A stretch of DNA of 64,000 nucleotides, taken from WHUA01 sp963711215. Lineage in GTDB: Bacteria; Pseudomonadota; Alphaproteobacteria; UBA8366. How positions within the stretch are numbered: position 1 is the first letter of the stretch; every line of letters begins with the position of its first letter. Of the stretch, positions 18,992 through 26,201 are shown piece by piece. The DNA lies in the NCBI GenBank assembly GCA_963711215.1, contig CAVQDH010000008.1:1-64000 (forward strand), given 5' to 3'. The notes under the pieces were generated by a model, which saw only the letters and a list, made by a program, of their open reading frames with translations, did not search any database and had not been told where the DNA came from. Made by a program: the position numbers and the translations under genes.

Positions 18992-20022
18992 TTGGGCGTT
19001 CCGGCGGGTGGCGGCGCGTTCGTCGATGCGGGCGTTGCTTCGTCGGCCTGCAGCACCACCGTTGCCGGCGACCCGAGGCGCAGCTCGTCCGACGGGTCCT
19101 TGACGAACACGCGGACCTCGTACACGAGGCTCGTGCGCAGCGCCTCGGTCTGGACCGTCTTCGGCGTGAACTCGGCAACCGGCGATATGAAACCGACCCA
19201 CCCCTCGAAACGCCGGCCGGGGAGTCCGTCCACCGTGACCGTGGCCTTCATGCCGGGATGAAGCCGGACAAGGTCGGATTCCGATACATAGGCGCGGACC
19301 CATTTCGGGTCGGTGACCGCGAGCGAAAAGACCGGCCGTTGCGGCGAGGCCATTTCACCGGGCTCCATCAGCCGCGAGCGGATGGTTCCATTCACCGGGG
19401 CAACAAGCGTGGCGTCGGCAAGCTGCTGGCGCAAATAGGCGAGCTGCGCTTCGTTGGCGCGGAGCTGTGCCTCGGCCTGGGCAATATCCTCGATGCGAGG
19501 GCCGGCGATCGCCAGATCGAGCGCCTTTTGGGTTGCTTCGACCTTCGCGTCCGCCATCTCCATGGCGGCCTTGGCCGCGTCGGCGTCCTGCTCGCTCGCT
19601 ACGGATCGCCCGACGAGCGCCTTCTTACGCTCATATTGCCGGCGGGCGTTGACGGCGTCGGCTTTCGCAGAATCGAGATTTGCCCGGGCCTGGTCGATCT
19701 CTTCCGGGCGGCTGCCGTTGTGCAGCCGGTCGACCGCGGCGCGTTGCGCGGCGGCTTGTGCCTCGGCCTGCGCTACGAGCGGCGTCAGGCGGCTCGTGTC
19801 CAGCTTTGCCAGGGCCTGGCCCTGATGGACCCGGTCGCCCTCCTGGACCAGCACCGCGGCGATCCGCGCGCTGTCATTGAAGGCGAGCGAAGATTGCCTG
19901 AGGTCGACGTTGCCATAGAGCGTCAGTGCCTGTGGCGCGCCATCGCGGTGCGTAAGCCACCAAGTCAAGCCCGCCGCCGCGCCCAGGACGGCGACAATTC
20001 CGATCAACAAACGGCGTCGCAT
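18988..20022 (-). CDS. HlyD-family membrane fusion protein (YbhG-like)
   Basis: 344 residues. One N-terminal anchor ('RLLIGIVAVLGAAAGLTWWL'), a biotinyl-lipoyl half motif 'VLVQEGDRVHQGQALAKLD', a long alpha-helical coiled hairpin rich in Ala/Glu/Arg, and the return half 'ATLVAPVNGTIRSRLMEPG'. It should bridge the ABC-2 exporter to the outer membrane. The C-terminus is rich in Pro/Ala/Thr. First gene of the exporter operon and divergent from a CecR-like TetR regulator. Confidence 0.88.
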   Translation of the reverse strand: MRRRLLIGIVAVLGAAAGLTWWLTHRDGAPQALTLYGNVDLRQSSLAFNDSARIAAVLVQEGDRVHQGQALAKLDTSRLTPLVAQAEAQAAAQRAAVDRLHNGSRPEEIDQARANLDSAKADAVNARRQYERKKALVGRSVASEQDADAAKAAMEMADAKVEATQKALDLAIAGPRIEDIAQAEAQLRANEAQLAYLRQQLADATLVAPVNGTIRSRLMEPGEMASPQRPVFSLAVTDPKWVRAYVSESDLVRLHPGMKATVTVDGLPGRRFEGWVGFISPVAEFTPKTVQTEALRTSLVYEVRVFVKDPSDELRLGSPATVVLQADEATPASTNAPPPAGTPK

Positions 20023-20074
20023 GGTTCACCTAATTTTGCGCGAACGATAGGCCCGAACCGTCCCAATAGTCAAA

Positions 20075-20103
20075 TCAAAATTTGAAATTAAAATTTGAAA
20101 TTA
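20075..20103. promoter_or_regulatory. Candidate TetR operator: 13-bp tandem repeat
   Basis: The 13-mer 'aaaatttgaaatt' is repeated head-to-tail (20077-20089 and 20090-20102). The first copy is embedded in the 11-bp palindrome 'tcaaaatttga'. It sits in the 109-base gap between the divergent HlyD and TetR genes, where a repressor of both directions would bind. Confidence 0.6.
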
Positions 20104-20131
20104 GTTAAGACATCCTGTATCCTATGCGTTT

Positions 20132-20824
20132 ATGAGGAACCGTGTGACACGGCGGCCGGGCAGCGCCATGCCGCAAAGACGCGAGCGCGACCGGTCGGAC
20201 GCCAAGGCCCGGGTGCTGCTCGAGGCCGCGGGCCCTGTATTCGCCGAAAAGGGCTTCGCCGGGGCGACGGGTAAGGAAATCTGCGCACGGGCCGGCGTCA
20301 ACGCGGCCGCCGTGAACTACTATTTCGGCGGCATCGAAGGGCTGCATGCGGCGGTGCTGCAGGAAGCGCATGACCGGCTGCTGAGCTACCAGGCGGTCAG
20401 CGAAGCCGTCGCCGGCCAGACCGACCCGGAGGCTAAGCTGCGTGCCCTGTTAGAGCTGATCGTGCGCACGCTGACCGGGCCGGCTTCTTCGTCCTGGATG
20501 CTGCGCGTCCTCAGCCGCGAGTTCCTGTCGCCGTCGCCGGCCATGGATGCGCTGCGGCGGCGGGAGCTGCCGCGCAAGGCGCAGATCATCCGGGGCATCG
20601 TCAGCGGATTGATGGGGCTTCCCGAGGACCACCCGGCGGTGGCCAGAGGATGTGTCAGCGTGATGGCGCCCTGCCTCATGCTGCTCGTGGCCGATCGCCG
20701 CGCGCTGAAGCTGGCTTTCCCGCAGCTCGGGCTCGGCGCGGAAGATGCGGACGTCATCGCCGCGCACATGGTCCGCTATGCGGTCGCCGGCCTGACCGCG
20801 GTTGGCCGCGAGATACGGGCGTAA
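20132..20824 (+). CDS. TetR-family regulator, CecR (YbiH) type
   Basis: 230 residues. N-terminal HTH with 'AKGFAGATGKEICARAGVNAAAVNYYFGG'-type sequence (residues ~35-70), where 'VNAAAVNYYFGG' is the recognition helix. The C-terminal part matches the CecR/DUF1956 ligand domain ('LLELIVRTL', 'SWMLRVLSREF', 'VMAPCLMLLVAD'). In E. coli, cecR sits with ybhGFSR; here it is divergent from the equivalent exporter operon, which supports both assignments. A second ATG at 20168 is possible. Confidence 0.88.
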   Translation: MRNRVTRRPGSAMPQRRERDRSDAKARVLLEAAGPVFAEKGFAGATGKEICARAGVNAAAVNYYFGGIEGLHAAVLQEAHDRLLSYQAVSEAVAGQTDPEAKLRALLELIVRTLTGPASSSWMLRVLSREFLSPSPAMDALRRRELPRKAQIIRGIVSGLMGLPEDHPAVARGCVSVMAPCLMLLVADRRALKLAFPQLGLGAEDADVIAAHMVRYAVAGLTAVGREIRA

Positions 20825-21077
20825 CGGCTGCCAGGGTGCGTCGACATGGCGCACCGGCCCGGTCCCAGGATCTGGCCCTGCTGGAGCCGCCAATATCCCA
20901 AAATACGGCCCTTTGCGGCGTCAATCCGGCATTGATCGGCTTGATGCCATAGCAATCAGAACACCCCGGCCTATATGGGATGCTATATTGCAATTGAGGA
21001 TAAGTCGCAGTACGATCCGCATCCGCTGCTGATGGACCGTGGTTCCATGTACCGATTCTGGGGAATTGATCTAAGAT

Positions 21078-21419
21078 ATGCGTCTGATTTATCGGATACT
21101 CTTCGTCGCGCTCGCGCTGGGATATGGCTCGATCTTTCCCGCCGCGGCAGCCGATACGGTTTCCTTTCATCTTGTCATTAAGAATCATCGCTTCGAGCCG
21201 TCGGAACTTCAGGTGCCTGCCGGCCAGCGCGTGGAACTCTTGATCGAGAACCGCGATCCGACGCCGGAGGAATTCGAGAGCCTTGATCTGAGGCGCGAAA
21301 AGGTGATCCCCGGCAACAGCAAGGCCTCGGTCTGGATTGGGCCGCTGCCGGCGGGAGAGTACGGTTTCTTCGGCGATTTTAACCCGGCGACGGCAAAGGG
21401 TAAGCTGATCGCCAAGTGA
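21078..21419 (+). CDS. Periplasmic cupredoxin-domain protein of an FTR1 iron system
   Basis: 113 residues. Signal peptide ~1-25 ('LFVALALGYGSIFPAAAAD'). The mature ~88 residues form one cupredoxin-like beta domain with 'HRFEPSELQVPAGQRVELLIEN' spanning its start, as in the EfeO N-terminal/cupredoxin_1 family. The usual type-1 Cu ligands (Cys, C-terminal His) are not evident, so it may bind Cu or Fe differently. It is eight bases upstream of the FTR1 permease gene, so it should help oxidise or hand over iron in the periplasm. Confidence 0.85.
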   Translation: MRLIYRILFVALALGYGSIFPAAAADTVSFHLVIKNHRFEPSELQVPAGQRVELLIENRDPTPEEFESLDLRREKVIPGNSKASVWIGPLPAGEYGFFGDFNPATAKGKLIAK

Positions 21420-21426
21420 GGTTGCC

Positions 21427-22266
21427 ATGATGGGAGCAGCGTTGATCGTCTTTCGCGAGGTCCTCGAGGCCGCGCTGATCGTTGCCATCGTCATGGGTGC
21501 TACGCGCGGCGTCGCCGGGCGCGGCCGTTGGGTCGCCGGTGGCATCGCCGTGGGATTGCTCGGCGCGGCGGTCGTCGCGGGCTTTGCGGGCTCGATCGCG
21601 GGCGCGCTGGATGGGCGCGGACAGGAGCTGCTCAATGCGGGCGTGCTGCTCGCCGCCGTCGCGATGCTGGCTTGGCACAATATCTGGATGAGCACGCATG
21701 GCCGCGAGATTGCGCAACGCATGCGGGCGGTCGGCCACGATGTCAGCGTCGGCGCCAAGCCGCTCTCCGCGCTCGCGCTCGTCACGATGTTCGCGGTGCT
21801 GCGCGAGGGCTCGGAGACGGTCCTGTTCCTGTATGGGATTGCTTCGGGCGGCGCCAGCGCCGCCGGGCTGCTCACCGGCGGCCTGATCGGCGTTGCGGCG
21901 GGCGTCGCGCTCGGCTGGGTGCTCTATCGCGGCTTGCTGGCCATTCCGCTGGGCCGGTTCATGACGGTTATCGGTTGGCTGGTGCTGCTGCTTGCCGCCG
22001 GCCTCGCCGCAAGCGCCGCCGGATTCCTCAACCAGGCCGGACTGGTGCCGGCCTTCGGCATGCGCCTTTGGGACAGTTCGTGGATTCTCGATCAGCGCAG
22101 CTGGCTCGGCACCTTGCTGCACATCCTGATCGGCTATAACGACCGGCCGATGGGCGTCCAGGCGATCTTCTACGTCGTTACCCTGGTCGTGATCGGCACG
22201 CTGATGTGGGCGTTCCGCCGCGGCGCCGGGCATCGGCCGCGCTCGGCCGGGCAGGCGGCGGAATGA
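21427..22266 (+). CDS. FTR1-family high-affinity iron permease
   Basis: 279 residues with about seven membrane helices. Both REXXE iron-binding motifs are present: 'REVLE' (R10-E14) and 'REGSE' (R126-E130). Oxidase-dependent FTR1/EfeU/FetM proteins move iron across the inner membrane. Preceded by the cupredoxin gene and overlapping the following membrane polyferredoxin gene by four bases (ATGA). Confidence 0.93.
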   Translation: MMGAALIVFREVLEAALIVAIVMGATRGVAGRGRWVAGGIAVGLLGAAVVAGFAGSIAGALDGRGQELLNAGVLLAAVAMLAWHNIWMSTHGREIAQRMRAVGHDVSVGAKPLSALALVTMFAVLREGSETVLFLYGIASGGASAAGLLTGGLIGVAAGVALGWVLYRGLLAIPLGRFMTVIGWLVLLLAAGLAASAAGFLNQAGLVPAFGMRLWDSSWILDQRSWLGTLLHILIGYNDRPMGVQAIFYVVTLVVIGTLMWAFRRGAGHRPRSAGQAAE

Positions 22267-23657
22267 CCAGCGGAATAGGCATCGCCGCCCACGCCGTTCC
22301 GGAACCGGCCCGCGGTCCCGTGGCGCGGCATATCGAGAAACTGGCTGTCCGGATCCGCCCGTTTCTGCCCTGGGTCCACCTCTCGATGTTCGTGCTCTTT
22401 CTCGGGCTGATCGTGGGGCCGACGATCTGGCCGCACGGCGTGTTGGCCCATCGCATTTCGGGGATGGCGAACTGGCTGATCTGGGGCCTGTGGTTCCCGT
22501 TGGTCTTCTTGTCCGTGATTTTTGCCGGTCGGAGCTGGTGCGGCGTGCTATGCCCGATGGGCGCCGCGTCCGAGTGGATGAACCGATTCGGCCTGAAACG
22601 GCCGGTGCCCGGCTGGATCCGATGGGAAGGGACGCCGATCGTCAGCTTCCTTTTCATAACCATCCTCGGCCAGACGGTGGGCGTGCGCGACTATCCCGGC
22701 GCCATCCTCGAGGTCTTCGGCATCACGATGCTGGCGGCGCTGATCATCGGCTTCCTCTATGGCCGCGGCCGGGAAAAGCGCGCCTGGTGCCGCCACGTCT
22801 GCCCGATCGGGTTGCTGCTCGGCGTGTTCTCCCGGCTCGGCATCGTCGATCTGGTGCCGAAGCGGCCGAATGAGGGCGGCGACAAATATACCGAGCGCGG
22901 GCTTTGCCCGACGATGATCGATCTCAAGCACAAGACGGAAAGCCGCCATTGCGTGATGTGCATGCGCTGCGTCCAGCCGGAGCGGCGGGGCGGATTGGCC
23001 TTGCGGCTGCGGGCGCCGGGGGCCGAGGTCGCCGACATCCGGTATCATCATCCGTCCGCGTCCGAAGTATGCTTCCTGCTGCTTGGCACCGGCGTGTCGC
23101 TCGGCGGCTTTCTCTGGCTCGTCCTGCCGCAGTATCAGTGGCTGCGCCAGACGATCGGCGTCTGGGCGATCGAACATGGCTGGAACTGGATCGGCACGCC
23201 CGGGCCGTCGTGGCTGATGGTCGTCCATCCCGAGGCGCGCGAGGTCTTCGTCTGGCTCGATTTCCTGCTCATCACGGGCTGGATGATCGGCGTCATGCTT
23301 GCCTTCGCGGCGTTGCTTTTCGCGATCAACGCGCTGGCGGCATGGCTCGCCGGACGGTTCGGCGCCCCGGGCAACTTTACGACGCGGCTGGTTGCCGTGA
23401 GCTATCAAGTGACGCCGCCCGCAATGATTTCGCTGCTGCTGGGGCTCGGCGGCGGCCTGTTCGCCCTGCTGCCGCATGACGCGGCGGCTTCGCTGAAGGT
23501 CCTGTTGCTCGTCGGGTCGGTCGTCTGGGGCGGTTGGCTCGGCTGGCGCATTCTCGGCCGGATGGGGCTTGCGCCACGTCATGCCGCCGCGGCCCTGCTT
23601 CCCGGCATGGTCGGCAGCATCATCGTCGCGCTTGCCTGGTGGCCCGCCGTGGTCTGA
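22263..23657 (+). CDS. Membrane-bound 4Fe-4S polyferredoxin-like protein (NapH/FixG-like)
   Basis: About 464 residues. Two 'CxxxCP' sites on membrane loops ('CGVLCPMG' and 'CRHVCPIG') and a further 'CVMCMRC' cluster around residue 240 followed by four or more C-terminal helices. This resembles NapH/RnfC-type electron-transfer membrane proteins that accompany FTR1/P19 iron systems. It probably supplies or removes electrons for Fe(III)/Fe(II) conversion during uptake. Start in ATGA overlap with the permease gene. Confidence 0.82.
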   Translation: MTSGIGIAAHAVPEPARGPVARHIEKLAVRIRPFLPWVHLSMFVLFLGLIVGPTIWPHGVLAHRISGMANWLIWGLWFPLVFLSVIFAGRSWCGVLCPMGAASEWMNRFGLKRPVPGWIRWEGTPIVSFLFITILGQTVGVRDYPGAILEVFGITMLAALIIGFLYGRGREKRAWCRHVCPIGLLLGVFSRLGIVDLVPKRPNEGGDKYTERGLCPTMIDLKHKTESRHCVMCMRCVQPERRGGLALRLRAPGAEVADIRYHHPSASEVCFLLLGTGVSLGGFLWLVLPQYQWLRQTIGVWAIEHGWNWIGTPGPSWLMVVHPEAREVFVWLDFLLITGWMIGVMLAFAALLFAINALAAWLAGRFGAPGNFTTRLVAVSYQVTPPAMISLLLGLGGGLFALLPHDAAASLKVLLLVGSVVWGGWLGWRILGRMGLAPRHAAAALLPGMVGSIIVALAWWPAVV

Positions 23658-23738
23658 GGCCGTTTTTTTTGGCGCCAAGTTGCAAATTCGTCGCATTATC
23701 ATCCTGAGATCATGAACATGAAAAAGAGGAGAAATGAC

Positions 23739-24284
23739 ATGGGGATAAAGACAGAAATGAAGGCGGTCATGCTCGCCATGGCGCTGGCTCTGCTGCAGCC
23801 GGCATTCGGGGCGGCCGCGGCCGAGACGAAGATCGGCGCTTCGGTGGAGAAGAACGGCATGGAGGTCGGCGCCGTGTACCTGCAGCCGGTGGTAATGGAG
23901 CCGATGATGCCCGGCATGAAAGACGTCATGGATGTCCACCTGGAAGCCGACATCCACGCGCAGAAAGGCAACACGAACGGCTTCGGCCCCGGCGACTGGG
24001 TACCCTATCTCGGCATTACCTATCGTTTGCAGAAAGTCGGTGGCGACTGGGAGTCTTTCGGCGCCTTCATGCCGATGGTCGCGAATGACGGTCCCCATTA
24101 CGGCGCCAATGTGAAGCTGAACGGACCCGGCAAATACCGGCTGACCTATCACATCCTGCCGCCGGTCTATCAGGGGTTCTACCGCCACACCGACAAGGAA
24201 ACCGGCGTCGCCGCATGGTGGTCGCCCTTCGATGTGACCTGGGACTTCGTTTTTACGGGCGTCGGCAAGAAAGGCGCGTACTGA
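23739..24284 (+). CDS. P19/FetP-type periplasmic iron-transport protein
   Basis: About 181 residues. The start at 23739 is chosen for 'AGAGGAG' seven bases upstream; an ATG at 23712 has no ribosome site. Signal peptide to about residue 27 ('LALLQPAFGAAAA'). The mature part matches the P19/Tp34 family: Met-rich 'VVMEPMMPGMKDVMDVHLEAD', then 'NDGPHYGANVKL' and 'TYHILPP', carrying the His/Met ligands for Cu/Fe. P19 feeds FTR1-type permeases in Campylobacter and E. coli FetMP. End of the iron operon. Confidence 0.9.
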   Translation: MGIKTEMKAVMLAMALALLQPAFGAAAAETKIGASVEKNGMEVGAVYLQPVVMEPMMPGMKDVMDVHLEADIHAQKGNTNGFGPGDWVPYLGITYRLQKVGGDWESFGAFMPMVANDGPHYGANVKLNGPGKYRLTYHILPPVYQGFYRHTDKETGVAAWWSPFDVTWDFVFTGVGKKGAY

Positions 24285-24314
24285 CCGACGCTGGATGGCG
24301 GAACGGCGTGTGCG

Positions 24315-24366
24315 GGGGAGGCCCGGTCTCGGGCTTCCCCGGCCCCGCGGGCTTCTGTCCCGCGGG
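24315..24366. terminator. Two tandem hairpins between convergent P19 and phosphatase genes
   Basis: Hairpin 1: an 11-bp stem (24315-24325 with 24330-24340, one G-T pair) with a four-base loop. Hairpin 2: CCCGCGGG twice, separated by seven bases. Together they can stop transcription from both sides. No T-run, as is usual in GC-rich genomes. Confidence 0.65.
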
Positions 24367-24378
24367 TTGATGCGCGAT

Positions 24379-24972
24379 CTACGGCCGGGCGCCATCCCCC
24401 GGCAGCGCGCCGACGACCTCGCAGACCGCGGCGCGCCCTTCGAAAACCAGGCGGTTCCAGCAGCCGGTCGGCTGCGGCAGCTCGGTCCCCGGCTCGTGCC
24501 AAGCGTCACAGAATGTCCGGATCAACGCCCTGTTGACGGCATCGTGGCCGACGACCACGACGATTTCATTCCGGCAAGCCGCGACAAGGCTTTCGAGCGC
24601 CGTCACGAGGCGGCGCTCGAACGCGGCCCGCGCCTCCACCTCCGTTGCCGGCGCGCGCTCCACGGAGCCGTAGCGAGCCTCGAGCTCGTCCTGTGGCTTG
24701 CCCGACCAGGGACCGTAGTCGCGGTCGGCGAACGCAGCGTCGGCCGACACCGCCAGGCCATGCGGTTCCGCGACCGCGCGCGCGGTTTCGAACGATCGCT
24801 GGAGCGGGCTCGAGACGACCTTGTCCAAATGCACCGATGCGAAAAGGGACCCGAGGCGCGATGCCTCCGACAGGCCGACGGCATCGAGCGGCACGTCGAT
24901 CCGCCCGCGCAAGAGCCCGCCCGCGTTGAGCGCGGTCCGACCATGCCGGAGGAGATAAACGGTTGTCGCCAT
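24379..24972 (-). CDS. Histidine phosphatase family protein
   Basis: 197 residues. Catalytic 'LLRHGRTALN' at residues 7-16 with the phospho-accepting His9, 'SSPLQRSFETA' around 55 and 'VVGHDAVNRAL' around 140 supplying the second His. This is the RHG phosphoglycerate mutase-like superfamily; closest functions include alpha-ribazole phosphatase and broad phosphatases. Given the cobalamin operon elsewhere in the window a CobC role is imaginable but not supported by position. Confidence 0.85.
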   Translation of the reverse strand: MATTVYLLRHGRTALNAGGLLRGRIDVPLDAVGLSEASRLGSLFASVHLDKVVSSPLQRSFETARAVAEPHGLAVSADAAFADRDYGPWSGKPQDELEARYGSVERAPATEVEARAAFERRLVTALESLVAACRNEIVVVVGHDAVNRALIRTFCDAWHEPGTELPQPTGCWNRLVFEGRAAVCEVVGALPGDGARP

Positions 24973-25205
24973 TGGCGCTTGTTCCGCTGCGTTGTAATGC
25001 GCGGTCGGGTCTCGAGGCCATTATGACGCCGGCGGCGGCATACCGCATCAAATACGCCGAATATCACATGGCGAGGCGCCGGGGTAGCGGACGCGTGCCG
25101 GCGCGACTTGAACGAGATCAAGGTCCCGACGCGAAACATGCCTTATCCGTCTAGCCCGGGAGCGCTACAGTGCCGCTTCCGCTGCGTTGGCCAGAGAGGA
25201 ATTTC

Positions 25206-26201
25206 ATGTCATTTCGCCGAAGGCTCCTGATTGCGGTCGTCTTGGCGGCCGCAGCGGCGGGCGGTGGGTATTACTGGTGGCTGCAGCAGCAGGGCAAGCT
25301 GCCGGACAATATCGCCTCCGGGAACGGACGGATCGAGGCGGAAGAAGTTCAGGTGGCCGCCAAATACGCGGGCCGCGTCGCCCAGGTGCTGGTCGACGAA
25401 GGGGATATGGTGGAAAAGGGTCAGGTCCTGGCCCGCATGGACACCACGGAACTGGACGCGAGCCTGGCAAAGGCGGAGGCAGACGTCGCCCAAGCGGCCG
25501 AGGCGGTCGCGGAGGCGAAGGCGCTCATCGTTCAGCGCGAAAGCGAGCTGAAATTCGCGCAGCAGGAGCTCGAACGCGCCGCGTATCTCATTCAGAAGGG
25601 CCACATTTCCAAGCAGTCGGCCGATCAGAAGGAGACCGCGCGGGATACCGCCCAGGCGGCGCTCGAAGCCGCCCGGGCGCGCCTCGTCAGCAGCCAGCGG
25701 GCGGTGGAGTCGGCGGCGGCGGAGGCGCGGCAAATCCAAGCGCAGATCGACGATTCCTCGCTTACCGCGCCGCGTCAGGGACGCATCGAATACCGCCTGG
25801 CCGAACCGGGCGAAGTGGTCGCAAGCGGCGGCAGGGTCATCACGCTTCTCGATCTGAGCGACGTTTACATGACGATCTTCCTGCCGACCGCGCAGGCGGG
25901 CCGCGTCTTCATCGGCTCGGAAGCGCGGATCATCCTCGATGCAGCGCCCGACCTGGTTATTCCGGCGAAAGTCTCGTTCGTCTCGGCGAATGCGCAGTTC
26001 ACGCCGCGCGAGGTGGAGACCCGGAGCGAACGCGAGAAGCTCATGTTCCGCGTCAAGGTCAAGATCGATCCGGCCCTGCTGCTGGCCCATGTCGAAAAGG
26101 TGAAGACCGGATTGCCGGGCGAGGCCTATGTCCTGCTGGGCTCCAACGCCACGTGGCCGGAGCGGTTCGCGGTGAAGCTTCCGCCGGTATCGAAGCAATG
26201 A
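25206..26201 (+). CDS. HlyD-family membrane fusion protein of second ABC-2 exporter
   Basis: About 331 residues. ATG at 25206 preceded by 'AGAGGA'. One N-terminal anchor, 'VLVDEGDMVEKGQVLARMD' lipoyl half motif, a long coiled-coil hairpin, 'SSLTAPRQGRIEYRLAEPGE', and a beta-barrel domain. First gene of an exporter operon whose next gene overlaps it by four bases. Confidence 0.88.
   Translation: MSFRRRLLIAVVLAAAAAGGGYYWWLQQQGKLPDNIASGNGRIEAEEVQVAAKYAGRVAQVLVDEGDMVEKGQVLARMDTTELDASLAKAEADVAQAAEAVAEAKALIVQRESELKFAQQELERAAYLIQKGHISKQSADQKETARDTAQAALEAARARLVSSQRAVESAAAEARQIQAQIDDSSLTAPRQGRIEYRLAEPGEVVASGGRVITLLDLSDVYMTIFLPTAQAGRVFIGSEARIILDAAPDLVIPAKVSFVSANAQFTPREVETRSEREKLMFRVKVKIDPALLLAHVEKVKTGLPGEAYVLLGSNATWPERFAVKLPPVSKQ

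Noticed and set aside
17294..19261. Long open frame on the plus strand opposite the double ATPase
   Set aside because: Composition typical of antisense to a high-GC gene; the ATPase motifs are on the minus strand.
24379..24972. CobC alpha-ribazole phosphatase
   Set aside because: RHG fold is clear but no cobalamin synthesis genes are adjacent; broad phosphatase is the safer call.
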